From positions 3,720,001 through 3,784,000 of the forward strand of contig NZ_CP080598.1 of the NCBI RefSeq assembly GCF_019598945.1: 64,000 nt of DNA, read 5' to 3'. This document shows, in pieces, positions 56,104 to 64,000 of this stretch. This DNA comes from Sphaerospermopsis torques-reginae ITEP-024 (GTDB lineage Bacteria > Cyanobacteriota > Cyanobacteriia > Cyanobacteriales > Nostocaceae). The position numbers and the translations under genes were made by a program. The notes beneath the pieces are model-generated. The model worked only from the letters and a program-made list of their open reading frames with translations. It was not told the origin of the DNA and made no database searches. Positions within the stretch are counted from its first letter, which is position 1; each line of letters starts with the position of its first letter.

Positions 56104-57297
56104 ATGCAAGGAACACAACTTTCTTTTTTACCTAACGAGGATAATAGTCATCCTAACAAAAAACAAAAAAAACCGAAGTTAGGACGTTATGAGCGTATTC
56201 AGCGTCAACTAGATGAAGATAATTCTGATCCATATAAAATATTTATTGATGTTAATACCCCACAAATTTCATTATCTCAATATAATTTTGTGGATCTGTT
56301 TTGTGGTGCAGGGGGAATTACCCAAGGGTTATTCCAAGCAGGAGTTACACCCTTAGCTAGTGTAGAAATTAGTCCCATTGCTTCTGCAACTCATCAAAAA
56401 AATTTCCCTAACTGTCATCATTTCTGTGGAGATATTGAACAATTTTCTCCCCAAGAATGGCTGCAAAAAATAGGTTCACCTGAAATTAATGTTGTGGTTG
56501 GTGGTCCACCATGTCAAGGATTTTCAGTAGCAGGAAAACGCGATCCTAATGATCCTAGAAATAGGTTATTTTATCAATTTGTCCGGGTAGTTTCGGAAAT
56601 ACGTCCTTGGTATGTAGTCATGGAAAATGTACCAGGGATTTTAACAATACAAAAAGGGGATGTAAAAACAGCAATTATTGAAGCTTTTGAATCTATTGGT
56701 TATCCTCATGTATCTGTAGCGATTTTAGAATCTGCTGCTTATGGAGTACCACAAATTCGCCCAAGAGCAATTTTTATTGCTAACAGATTTGGAATGCCAA
56801 ATCCCTATCCTCAAGCACAATTAAAACCAGAAGAATATAAACCTATAGAATCAGGAATTTCTGATTTACCAGAATATACTCCCATACCAGAAATTAATCA
56901 TGAATGGACTAAACATTCACAGGAATACATGGAACGTTTAGCAAAAGTTCCTCCTGGTAGTTCTTTATATGAAAAATACGCTGATGCTTTCAAACGACAA
57001 TATCCTGGTAAACCTAGTATGACTGTAAAAGAAAATCATGGTGGTACACATATTCACCCTTATTTAAACCGTGTGATTTCCGCTAGAGAAATGGCCAGAT
57101 TACAAACATTTCCTGACTCATTTATTTTTGCAGGTACTATGAAAAAAGCAATGTGGCAAATTGGTAATGCTGTTCCACCACGTTTAGCTGAATGTATTGG
57201 TTATGCACTAATTCCTTACTTAAATGATATTGCGATTAACACCAAAAAACCTGTTAATTTACATCATTTTGAACAATCTGAGATAGTTTTTGGTTAA
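56104..57297 (+). CDS. DNA (cytosine-5) methyltransferase of a type II system
   Basis: This 397-residue C5 methyltransferase has motif I DLFCGAGG at 64-71, the catalytic Cys137 in GGPPCQGFS, ENVPG at 174-178, and motif X QIGNAVPPRLAE near the C-terminus. The target-recognition stretch is around residues 250-320. The N-terminal 60 residues are a charged extension. Its 3' end overlaps the convergent endonuclease gene by 44 bases. With that gene and the controller it forms a restriction-modification system. The recognition sequence cannot be read off. Confidence 0.93.
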   Translation: MQGTQLSFLPNEDNSHPNKKQKKPKLGRYERIQRQLDEDNSDPYKIFIDVNTPQISLSQYNFVDLFCGAGGITQGLFQAGVTPLASVEISPIASATHQKNFPNCHHFCGDIEQFSPQEWLQKIGSPEINVVVGGPPCQGFSVAGKRDPNDPRNRLFYQFVRVVSEIRPWYVVMENVPGILTIQKGDVKTAIIEAFESIGYPHVSVAILESAAYGVPQIRPRAIFIANRFGMPNPYPQAQLKPEEYKPIESGISDLPEYTPIPEINHEWTKHSQEYMERLAKVPPGSSLYEKYADAFKRQYPGKPSMTVKENHGGTHIHPYLNRVISAREMARLQTFPDSFIFAGTMKKAMWQIGNAVPPRLAECIGYALIPYLNDIAINTKKPVNLHHFEQSEIVFG

Positions 57298-57994
57298 GTG
57301 CATTACGCCAAGTTTCAAAATCATACCACCCACAACCAATACAACCTTCCTCAGCTTCATCACCTCGTTGATGTTGGGAAGGCCAATCTTCACTTCCTTG
57401 ATACCAGAATTTAATCCCAAAAGGTGTACCACGTTTACCAGTTTTAATACAGCGTTCACAACTTCTTGATTTTAAAAGATTGTGATTTCCAGAAGCATCT
57501 TTTTTGAGTAATTGAAACTTTTTTCTAATTTCTTCTTCACTCATAGACGTTAAATGTGGAGCTTCACTTTCTCCCCAACGTTCCATAGGAAAACGATGGT
57601 CAATGACTAACTCATGCTTTTCTCTTTGTCTTTGTTCTATGACATCTGTATATGAATAAATGTCAAGAATTTTCTTAACTAAAGCAGCAGGTATATTAGC
57701 AGATGAATTAGCTGATTTTATTTCTCCTGTCCAACGATCTCCTAAACGTATTTGCTGACAAGTTAAGCAATAATTCCTTTCTGTTTCAATTACTAAACCA
57801 GGACGACTTCTTGTACCCCTTTGTAAACCTTGAATACCTCCACCACCTGCATATTGAGTTGATCCTATATTTTTTCCTTCACATTCTCGACAATGCCATT
57901 TTTGGTCTGATAGAAGATTAAAAACTTTTAACTGAGTTGAGTTTTGTCTGAATTGAGATTTAATAGTTTCTACTAGATTTCTTTGGTTTGTCAC
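57254..57994 (-). CDS. HNH-type restriction endonuclease
   Basis: This 246-residue protein has an HNH (beta-beta-alpha-metal) core: Asp132-His133 in VIDHRFPMERW, Asn172 in GNHNLLKSRS and the Cys179-x2-Cys182 pair. Two further zinc-type pairs (Cys35/Cys38, Cys76/Cys79) lie before it and Cys217/Cys220 near the end. Placed six bases after the controller gene and convergent with the methyltransferase, it is best explained as the cognate endonuclease. It overlaps the methyltransferase 3' end. The activity is inferred. Confidence 0.8.
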   Translation of the reverse strand: MTNQRNLVETIKSQFRQNSTQLKVFNLLSDQKWHCRECEGKNIGSTQYAGGGGIQGLQRGTRSRPGLVIETERNYCLTCQQIRLGDRWTGEIKSANSSANIPAALVKKILDIYSYTDVIEQRQREKHELVIDHRFPMERWGESEAPHLTSMSEEEIRKKFQLLKKDASGNHNLLKSRSCERCIKTGKRGTPFGIKFWYQGSEDWPSQHQRGDEAEEGCIGCGWYDFETWRNALNQKLSQIVQNDVN

Positions 57995-58000
57995 TTTATT

Positions 58001-58246
58001 TTATCTTTTATCAGCTTCAATTTCGAGATTTTGTAGCAGAACAGAAACACTAATACCTAAGCCATCTGCAAGACTAACAAGCGCAGTTAAAGAGGGGTTT
58101 CTCACTCCACGTTCTACACCAGAAATGTATGTGCGGTCTAAGTTAGCACGTAGTCCTAACTCTTCTTGAGAAATTCCTAGCTCTGTTCTGCGTTGTCTGA
58201 CTAGATAACCTAAAGCATTAAGAATCTTTTGTTTTGATTTATCCAT
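58001..58246 (-). CDS. Restriction-modification controller protein (Xre-type HTH)
   Basis: This 81-residue protein is an Xre helix-turn-helix (RTELGISQEELGLRANLDRT, then YISGVERGVRNPSLTAL). Its size and place directly in front of the endonuclease gene are those of C proteins, which delay endonuclease expression until the DNA is methylated. A C-box lies 23 bases upstream of its start. Confidence 0.88.
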   Translation of the reverse strand: MDKSKQKILNALGYLVRQRRTELGISQEELGLRANLDRTYISGVERGVRNPSLTALVSLADGLGISVSVLLQNLEIEADKR

Positions 58247-58268
58247 CTGACAATTTTCAATGTCTATG

Positions 58269-58294
58269 GACTATCAGTCTACGGACTATGTGTC
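58269..58294 (-). promoter_or_regulatory. C-box (O_L/O_R) in front of the controller gene
   Basis: Two 11-mers, GACTATCAGTC (58269-58279) and GACTATGTGTC (58284-58294), are separated by four bases. The 11+4+11 layout with GACT/AGTC half-sites is that of C.AhdI- and C.Esp1396I-type operators. It lies just upstream of the controller start and should give both activation and self-repression. Confidence 0.75.
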
Positions 58295-58354
58295 ACATTG
58301 CCAGGCATCATCACCTAACTATTAATTTGCTTGCTACTTATTGGTTAATACTAA

Positions 58355-60028
58355 TCATGATCCATTTTTATTTGCAGCAATAGGCATTCTCCAACCAGTA
58401 CCAAAAGCACGATCAGTAATTTTCAAACCTGGTGCTGCTTGACGGCGTTTAAATTCAGCAATAGAAACCAGTTTTAACACCCTATTTACTATTTCTTGAT
58501 CATGACCTGCTTTAACTATTTCCTCTGCTGATTGATGTTTATTAATCAACCGTGCCAAAATATCATCTAAAATGTCATAAGCTGGCAAAGAATCTTGATC
58601 CACTTGACCAGGTTTTAACTCTGCGCTAGGCGCTTTAGTAATGATATTTTGGGGAATAATTTCTTTTTGATTATGAGTATTTAACCAATTACAAATAGAA
58701 TAAACACGGGTTTTTGGTACATCTGCAATGACAGCTAAACCGCCATTCATATCACCATAAAGGGTACAATAACCAACCGCCATTTCTGATTTATTGCCAG
58801 TAGATAAAAGCAGATGTCCAAATTTATTAGATATCCCCATTAATAAAGTACCACGAATGCGAGATTGAATATTTTCCTCCGCAATACCAAATTCTGTACC
58901 TGTGAATAATTCAGATAATGTATGATCAAAACTTTGCATTAATTCCCCAATGGGTAAAATTTGCGTTTTAATTCCTAAATTCTCCCCTAATTTTAAAGCA
59001 TCACTAACAGAATGTTCGGAACTATAAGGAGAAGGCATTAATACACCTAAAACATTTTCTTTACCTAATGCAGTCGTCGCAATAGCAGCAACTAAAGCGG
59101 AATCAATACCACCACTTAACCCTAAAACAACTTGAGAAAAACGGCATTTTTTCACATAATCTCGCACACCTAAAACCAAAGCGTGCCAAATTTCCTCATC
59201 TTCCGATTCATACAAGTTACCAACATAATTTAACTGCAAATCTCGCGTTTGTTTATCAAATTCAACAGTCAAAAAATCTGTTTCAAAACCTTTAGCACGA
59301 CAAATAATTTCACCTTGATTATTTACAGCAAAACTGCGCCCATCAAAAATTAAATCATCATTTCCGCCAACTTGATTAGTATAAATAATTGACTGCTGAA
59401 AATTTACTGCACTATGTTTTAACATAGCTTCCCGTAAATTTTGCTTACCAACGGTATAGGGAGAAGCAGATAAATTGACAATTAAATCTACACCTAAAAT
59501 TGATAAATCAGAAATGGGATTAACTGGATAATGACGTTTACCCCAAAATTCCTCATCATTCCATAAATCTTCGCAAATAGTCACACCAATATTGATATCA
59601 TCTAAAGCGAAATAATTAGCTTGTAACCCTGGTTCAAAATAGCGGTTTTCATCAAATACATCGTAAGTTGGTAATAGTCGCTTGTGAAAATATTGTTTAA
59701 TTTTTCCTGCTTCTAACAAAGCAATACTATTAAATAAAGTTTTACCACCTGTAATATGAGCATCTTTGTTTTTAACAGCAGTTCCTACTAAAACAGCTAA
59801 ATTAGGTGGTAAATCTTGAGCTAGTTTTTTTAATGTGATATCCATTGATTTCACAAAACTAGGATTTAATAATAAATCCCGTGGTGGATAACCACATAAA
59901 GAAAGTTCTGGTGTTAATAATAAACGGACATTATTTGCTGCTGCTTGTTGTGCAGTTTCCAGGATTTTTTGAGCATTTCCTGTTAAGTCACCGATAATAG
60001 GGTTAAGTTGGGCAATTGCAATTTTCAT
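58355..60028 (-). CDS. nadE: Glutamine-dependent NAD+ synthetase NadE
   Basis: This 557-residue protein makes NAD from nicotinate adenine dinucleotide. The N-terminal glutaminase (carbon-nitrogen hydrolase) domain has the Glu in TPELSLCGYPPRD, Lys in HKRLLPTYDVFDE and Cys in VTICEDLWN. The C-terminal synthetase domain has the ATP loop LGLSGGIDSALVAAI and STGNKSEMAVGYCTLYGD. It is the last gene of a cluster pncB-nadD-nrtR-nadE. Confidence 0.97.
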   Translation of the reverse strand: MKIAIAQLNPIIGDLTGNAQKILETAQQAAANNVRLLLTPELSLCGYPPRDLLLNPSFVKSMDITLKKLAQDLPPNLAVLVGTAVKNKDAHITGGKTLFNSIALLEAGKIKQYFHKRLLPTYDVFDENRYFEPGLQANYFALDDINIGVTICEDLWNDEEFWGKRHYPVNPISDLSILGVDLIVNLSASPYTVGKQNLREAMLKHSAVNFQQSIIYTNQVGGNDDLIFDGRSFAVNNQGEIICRAKGFETDFLTVEFDKQTRDLQLNYVGNLYESEDEEIWHALVLGVRDYVKKCRFSQVVLGLSGGIDSALVAAIATTALGKENVLGVLMPSPYSSEHSVSDALKLGENLGIKTQILPIGELMQSFDHTLSELFTGTEFGIAEENIQSRIRGTLLMGISNKFGHLLLSTGNKSEMAVGYCTLYGDMNGGLAVIADVPKTRVYSICNWLNTHNQKEIIPQNIITKAPSAELKPGQVDQDSLPAYDILDDILARLINKHQSAEEIVKAGHDQEIVNRVLKLVSIAEFKRRQAAPGLKITDRAFGTGWRMPIAANKNGS

Positions 60029-60040
60029 AAATCAAGGGAA

Positions 60041-60074
60041 TGGGTAATTGGTAATTGGTAATTGGTAATTGCTG
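60041..60074. repeat. ATTGGTA heptamer array
   Basis: About four copies of ATTGGTA lie between nadE and nrtR, followed by CACCTGT/CAACTGT heptamers up to the nrtR stop. Confidence 0.75.
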
Positions 60075-60112
60075 AAAAACTCTTAACTGTCACCTGTCAA
60101 CTGTCACCTAAC

Positions 60113-60859
60113 TTAAATAAAAACTAAAGGTTTATCTTTAAACGGTGCAAAAGCTTCTGCATCAAATTTATATAAACTCGCGGGACGACCTGCACCTCTT
60201 GATACTTTAATTCCTGTATCTAATAAAAAACCAAGTTTCAATAAACGCGCTCGAAAATTTGAATAATCAGAAAAGTTATCCCCTAAAACTGTGGTGTACA
60301 ACTGATATAAATCGTTGAGTGTAAAAGTTTCTGGTAAAACATCAAATGCTACGGGACTATATTCTAATTTATTTTTCAGTCTTCTGTGTCCATAGGTGAT
60401 AATTTCATTATGATCAAATGCTAACTGAGGTATTTGTTTAACGGGATACCATGCAATACCTGCAACTTTATCAGCAATTAATTCTGCTTCTTCAAACCGA
60501 ACTAAAGCAAAATAACTAACTGATAAATAACGCACTCCATAACTATTAATTTCTTCTCTGGGGTCACGGTTTGGACCACCAAAAGTATAAAGTTGTTCTA
60601 AATAAAGATTATTAACCTTTATTTTTTCTGCCATAATGCGATAAGCAGCATTTTCTAAAGATTCTCCTTGTCTAACTAAAGTACCGGGAAGACTCCAAGA
60701 ATTTAAAAATGGTTCTTGTTGTCGCATTACTAATAAAACTAACAGCCGATTTTTGGTAGTATCTACAGAAAATATGACATTATCCACACCAACTTTAAAA
60801 TCAGCCAAAGTTTGTTGAAGTGTGGAATTTGAGATTTTCTTATGGTTACGTAGTGGCAT
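60113..60859 (-). CDS. nrtR: NrtR-type Nudix-related transcriptional regulator
   Basis: The 248-residue protein has an N-terminal Nudix-like domain (WSLPGTLVRQGESLENAAYRI, with the Nudix box only partly conserved) and a C-terminal winged helix (LNDLYQLYTTVLGDNFSDYSN, then FRARLLKLGFL). This is the architecture of NrtR, an ADP-ribose-sensing repressor of NAD genes. It starts one base after the nadD stop codon. Its location within pncB, nadD and nadE supports the call. Confidence 0.88.
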   Translation of the reverse strand: MPLRNHKKISNSTLQQTLADFKVGVDNVIFSVDTTKNRLLVLLVMRQQEPFLNSWSLPGTLVRQGESLENAAYRIMAEKIKVNNLYLEQLYTFGGPNRDPREEINSYGVRYLSVSYFALVRFEEAELIADKVAGIAWYPVKQIPQLAFDHNEIITYGHRRLKNKLEYSPVAFDVLPETFTLNDLYQLYTTVLGDNFSDYSNFRARLLKLGFLLDTGIKVSRGAGRPASLYKFDAEAFAPFKDKPLVFI

Positions 60860-61423
60860 TTAAACGTACAATTTCTCCCGATAAATATAATCTATAACAG
60901 GGGGTGTGAGAGTTTGATGATCTTTTTGTTGACGAAAAGCGGTAGAGGAAACATCTAAACCTGTTAAACTAGCGATCGCAATTTTTCCTCCTAACTCTCT
61001 AATTCTCTCTAAACTAATATTATCTATGACATATCCTGGGCGCGGAATCACTAATAATTGCACTTGTTTTAACAAATCTTCAACATGATACCATCGTGGT
61101 AATTGATTCACTAAATCTGAGCCAATTACAAGAGTATATTCCATATAATCGCCCCATCTTAACTTTGCTTTTTCCAATGTTTCCAAAGTTCGCCAACTAC
61201 TTAATTCTTGTTCCAAACTAATATTACCTAATGGTGCTTGAATATCTGTAATTAACAAATTCAACATTGCTGCACGATGAGGTAAAGGAGTTTGTTGCTC
61301 TTTAAAAGGATTATCAGCAGCCCAAACCGCTACCCAATCATAATGTTGAGATAACCATTTAATAATTTTTTGATGTCCCGCAGTTGGTGGATCAGCACTT
61401 GTTCCGAATAATGCAATGTTCAT
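60860..61423 (-). CDS. nadD: Nicotinate-nucleotide adenylyltransferase NadD
   Basis: This 187-residue nucleotidyltransferase joins nicotinate mononucleotide with ATP. It has the (H/T)xGH motif in GTSADPPTAGHQKII and SSTAFR near the C-terminus, which is the family's ISSTxxR motif. It lies between pncB and nrtR on the same strand. Confidence 0.93.
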   Translation of the reverse strand: MNIALFGTSADPPTAGHQKIIKWLSQHYDWVAVWAADNPFKEQQTPLPHRAAMLNLLITDIQAPLGNISLEQELSSWRTLETLEKAKLRWGDYMEYTLVIGSDLVNQLPRWYHVEDLLKQVQLLVIPRPGYVIDNISLERIRELGGKIAIASLTGLDVSSTAFRQQKDHQTLTPPVIDYIYREKLYV

Positions 61424-61440
61424 AATTTAGGAGTTCAGGA

Positions 61441-61474
61441 AATAGGTGACAGGTGACAGGTGACAGGTGACAGT
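61441..61474. repeat. GGTGACA heptamer array
   Basis: About four copies of GGTGACA lie between pncB and nadD, followed by an AACGCAGAT-type repeat (61500-61527). Confidence 0.75.
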
Positions 61475-61523
61475 AATAAATTAATAATTCCTATTATCTG
61501 TGTTCATCTGCGTTTATCTGCGT

Positions 61524-62915
61524 TCATGATTCATATTGTGATTTCGTCTTATTAGTTAAATTTTGCAGCATTTCCGAAATTTCTACTTTTACAGAAATTG
61601 GATTTTCTAAACTTATTGTTTCCTGTGGTAAACTTGCCACAGAAAATGAGCTTCTTTCTCGAATAGTTTGTAAACTTTCTGTTGGTTTTATCTGCTTACC
61701 TGATTTCATCACTAACTCTAATAAAGGTTTTTCTTTTCCAGAATTTTCATCTAATAAACCTAATCTATCAGATTGTAATTTACCATCAACAAAAGACCTA
61801 AAAATTTGTTTTTTTCCAGGATAAGTAAACTTACCGCTAGACATTTTCATCACGGGAATACCATCAATATCCACAAGTTTATAAACTCCATTTACAGGAG
61901 TACCAGTAACTAATTTTGTGCCTAAACCATAACCATCAATTTCCGCGCCTTGATTTTTTAATCTTTGTATTTCCCATTCATCTAAGTCTCCACTGGCGAA
62001 AATTGTAATTTGTGGTAGGAGCGATCGCACTTGTTTTGATAAACTAACTAAATCACCAGAATCTAAACGCACCCCAGTTAATGTCATTTCCCCACTATTT
62101 ACCTTTTTAGCTAACTTTTCAGCAGCAGCAACAGTATCAAAAGTATCAATCAATAAAGGCGCACCTGGAAAATATTGATGAAAAGCTGTAAACGCTTGTT
62201 GTTCACTTCCTTCTAAAGCTGATAATGCCATGACTAAGGCGTGAGCCATTGTACCACTGGGTTTTTCACCTAGTTGTAATGCTGCTAACACATTGGAAGT
62301 GGCATCTAAACCACCTGCTAAAGCCGCCCTTGCAGCCCATAAAGAGCCTTGAGGACTAAAAGCTCTGCGTGTGCCAAATTCTAAAAGTGTTGCTTTTTCC
62401 CCCGCAATATCACGTAATCTAGCCGCCCTGGTAGCGATTAAAGTTTGATAATTAAGTGTATTTAAAAGATAAGTTTCTACTATTTGTGCTTGCCATAAAG
62501 GCGCTTCAATTCTTAATAATGGCTCATTAGCAAATACAGCAGTTCCTTCTGGTACTGCCCACACATCCCCAGTAAAACTGCCTTCAGATAATAATGACCA
62601 AAAACGCTCAGGTGCATGATCAAATATACCCGTTCTTTGTAAAGCAGCAATTTGGGCGGAATTAAAGCGAAAATTAGCTAAATATTCCAAAGCTTGTGCC
62701 AAACCCATCGCTATTAAATAGCCAAAACCTTCAGGTAAGCGCCTGACAAATAATTCAAAGCTGGCTCGTTTTTGTTCTATTCCTTCACCTGTGTAACAAG
62801 CTGCCATTGTTAGCTGGTAAAGGTCTGTCAGCAAACTATAATTTTCAGGACAAAGATTCAATTCTGGGTTGTGGTAGCTGTTCTTGTCATCATCAACATC
62901 TGCAAAAGCAGTCAT
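61524..62915 (-). CDS. pncB: Nicotinate phosphoribosyltransferase PncB
   Basis: PncB salvages nicotinate to nicotinate mononucleotide. The 463-residue protein has LLTDLYQLTMAACYTGEGIE at its start, FVRRLPEGFGYLIAMG, the substrate loop EFGTRRAFSPQGSL, GTMAHALVMAL, LLIDTFDT and VRLDSGDLVSLSK. These are typical of the family. It is the first gene of the NAD cluster, with an operator-like palindrome 32 bases upstream. Confidence 0.95.
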   Translation of the reverse strand: MTAFADVDDDKNSYHNPELNLCPENYSLLTDLYQLTMAACYTGEGIEQKRASFELFVRRLPEGFGYLIAMGLAQALEYLANFRFNSAQIAALQRTGIFDHAPERFWSLLSEGSFTGDVWAVPEGTAVFANEPLLRIEAPLWQAQIVETYLLNTLNYQTLIATRAARLRDIAGEKATLLEFGTRRAFSPQGSLWAARAALAGGLDATSNVLAALQLGEKPSGTMAHALVMALSALEGSEQQAFTAFHQYFPGAPLLIDTFDTVAAAEKLAKKVNSGEMTLTGVRLDSGDLVSLSKQVRSLLPQITIFASGDLDEWEIQRLKNQGAEIDGYGLGTKLVTGTPVNGVYKLVDIDGIPVMKMSSGKFTYPGKKQIFRSFVDGKLQSDRLGLLDENSGKEKPLLELVMKSGKQIKPTESLQTIRERSSFSVASLPQETISLENPISVKVEISEMLQNLTNKTKSQYES

Positions 62916-62946
62916 CTGAGAGCGTCCTACTAAGAGTGCTTCTCTT

Positions 62947-62969
62947 ATTATGGTAAATTATACCATAAT
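62947..62969 (-). promoter_or_regulatory. Candidate NrtR operator at the pncB promoter
   Basis: Perfect 9-bp arms ATTATGGTA and TACCATAAT are separated by five bases. A TTGACA -35-like hexamer lies next to it (62973-62978 on the minus strand), so a repressor bound here would block transcription of pncB and downstream NAD genes. Assignment to NrtR is inference from the neighbouring regulator. Confidence 0.7.
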
Positions 62970-63285
62970 TAATGTCAAGTATGGGAATGAAGATTGCTGA
63001 AAAGCTTGCCAATCAAGGCAAATTAATCTTCATATATCTATTATTTCACAGTTTTTAATGGTAATAGGAATAATTATGCCTCTAAAATACCCTATTCGGC
63101 GGTAAGAAGTTACAATTATAATTAAATGGAAAAGTTTGAATCTTCAATTAGATAAAGTATTGCAAAGCTATCTAAAAAAACATTGCGTAAAATATCAATA
63201 TATTGCAAATATGAGCAACCAACAAATATCAGCATTAAAGTAATAGATATCTCAGATAAAGGGCATAAAAAAGGAGTCTTAGATT
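62970..63285. other. Intergenic region upstream of the 50-residue ORF
   Basis: An AT-rich divergent region between pncB and the small gene at 63286. No repeat or RNA was recognised. Confidence 0.4.
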
Positions 63286-63438
63286 ATGTTTATCTCCAGA
63301 ATGCTTGCTAGTATGACCCAATTTATTTCTGAAGCCTTCATGCGAATTTTTAGCCCTACAGATGACGCTTATCCTGTCACTGGTTTTCAACCTTTTACCG
63401 GCGTTCCCTATAAGAGACGTAAAGCTGCATCTTGGTAG
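63286..63438 (+). CDS. Small conserved-looking protein (50 residues)
   Basis: The ORF encodes MFISRMLASMTQFISEAFMR, then IFSPTDDAYPVTGFQPFTGV and a basic end (PYKRRKAASW). An AAGGAG ribosome-binding site lies nine bases before ATG 63286, which supports translation. The pattern DxYPxTGxQPFxG looks like a conserved short cyanobacterial family, but I cannot name it. The N-terminus could be an amphipathic membrane-surface helix. Confidence 0.6.
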   Translation: MFISRMLASMTQFISEAFMRIFSPTDDAYPVTGFQPFTGVPYKRRKAASW

Positions 63439-63439
63439 A

Positions 63440-63610
63440 TTTTTCTCAGGAGTCAGGATATTAAGGAGTCAGGAGTCAGGAGTTCAGGATTTGAGGATTT
63501 CAGGAGAAAAAACTAATTTTTCTTACCTCTGTCACCTGTCCCCTGTTCCCTGTTCCCTGTTCCCTGTTCCCTATTACCTATTACCTATTACCTATTACCT
63601 ATTCCCTATC
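63440..63610. repeat. Dense STRR block (CTCCTGA, TGTTCCC, ATTACCT heptamers)
   Basis: Several heptamer arrays follow each other: CAGGAGT (63448-63485), CCTGTCC/TGTTCCC (63535-63572) and ATTACCT (63573-63605). They end at the stop codon of the LCP gene. Confidence 0.8.
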
Positions 63611-64000
63611 ACCTAACCATATTTTCAAACACTGGTTTATGTAGTAACCAATCTTGACCTACTTGAATACTAATATCAGAGGCGATATTACCAGTGCTTT
63701 CAACCCGCACTTCCCCAAAACCTAAAGTATTACGAATAGATTCAGCACTATCACTATCACCTTGTTGAGCAACAATGTGAGTAGTATCCAAAGGTTCACC
63801 CCAAGGTCGAGAAATAAAGATATTACGATATCCAGCTTGTTCTAAAGCTGCAATTAAAGGACGAATTTGAGAGCGATCGCCACCTGTACTATCTTGAATA
63901 GCGATCCGTAGCCGAGAGGGATCAATGATTTCAGGATCAAATGATATTGATTCTAAACCAAAATTTTGCACCATTAATTTATTAATTGCCCGTTCATAAG
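63609..64000 (-). CDS. LCP (LytR-CpsA-Psr) family protein, C-terminal part
   Basis: The frame is open to the window edge, so this is the C-terminal fragment. Residues from 64000 read YERAINKLMVQNFGLESISF, then IDPSRLRIAIQDSTGGDRSQI, AALEQAGYRNIFISRPWGEP and GFGEVRVESTGNIASDISIQ. This is the LytR C-terminal domain of LCP proteins, which attach glycopolymers to peptidoglycan. The catalytic LCP domain lies outside the window. Confidence 0.82.
   Translation of the reverse strand, partial: YERAINKLMVQNFGLESISFDPEIIDPSRLRIAIQDSTGGDRSQIRPLIAALEQAGYRNIFISRPWGEPLDTTHIVAQQGDSDSAESIRNTLGFGEVRVESTGNIASDISIQVGQDWLLHKPVFENMVR

Noticed and set aside
63362-63616. 84-codon plus-strand ORF at the right end
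   Set aside because: It overlaps the better-supported 50-residue gene in another frame and runs through heptamer repeats.

Overview
This window comes from a cyanobacterium, most likely a filamentous heterocyst-forming one (Nostocales; Anabaena, Nostoc or Dolichospermum type). The evidence is psbO of photosystem II, a cyanobacterial sufR/sufBCDS locus, many HIP1 octamers (GCGATCGC), AT-rich DNA, and numerous heptameric short tandem repeats (TCACCTG, AATAGGG, ATTGGTA, CTCCTGA) between genes. From memory, the order sigF, psbO, small ORF, ftsQ, ftsZ, gshB, grxC matches Anabaena sp. PCC 7120. The species cannot be fixed from the sequence alone. Both window edges cut genes: cysT on the left and an LCP-family gene on the right.

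Layout. 0-6 kb: sulfate permease genes cysT-cysW, a NIL-domain protein, hybrid-cluster protein hcp, remnants and intact copies of toxin-antitoxin modules, and a Crp/Fnr regulator that fits an FNR-type box in front of hcp. 6-17 kb: tRNA hydroxylase trhO, tRNA-Ala(UGC), a methyltransferase, an acyltransferase, an EVE protein, leuCD, and a one-protein (type IIG-like) restriction-modification enzyme. 17-29.5 kb: sigF, psbO, ftsQ, ftsZ, gshB, grxC and hflX. A solitary TnpB gene with a damaged zinc finger sits between ftsQ and ftsZ, and a second TnpB remnant lies upstream. 29.5-33.3 kb: an AAA ATPase with two related proteins, one carrying TPRs. 33.9-41.8 kb: a copper P-type ATPase, TM2 and CPBP membrane proteins, a possible double-glycine leader peptide, and two nuclease-fold proteins. 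41.8-47.9 kb: sufS-sufD-sufC-sufB (transcribed B to S) with divergent sufR and two SufR-type operators. 47.9-52.4 kb: an accessory block with a HicB remnant, a Ser/Thr kinase, a putative ADP-ribosyltransferase-like protein, and a MazF toxin-antitoxin pair. 56.1-58.3 kb: a type II restriction-modification system with C5 methyltransferase, HNH endonuclease and controller protein, with controller operators in front of both transcription units. 58.3-63 kb: NAD gene cluster pncB-nadD-nrtR-nadE, with a palindrome at the pncB promoter that may be the NrtR operator.

How the parts work together. Housekeeping modules (sulfate uptake, Fe-S assembly, leucine, NAD, glutathione, cell division) are interleaved with accessory conflict genes. 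Short mobile repeats are frequent. They lie between genes, supply start-proximal or stop-proximal codons of some genes, and in two genes (sufD and tnpB) a 28-bp perfect palindrome of the GTAGAGAC...GTCTCTAC type is embedded in frame. No CRISPR array, rRNA or prophage was seen.
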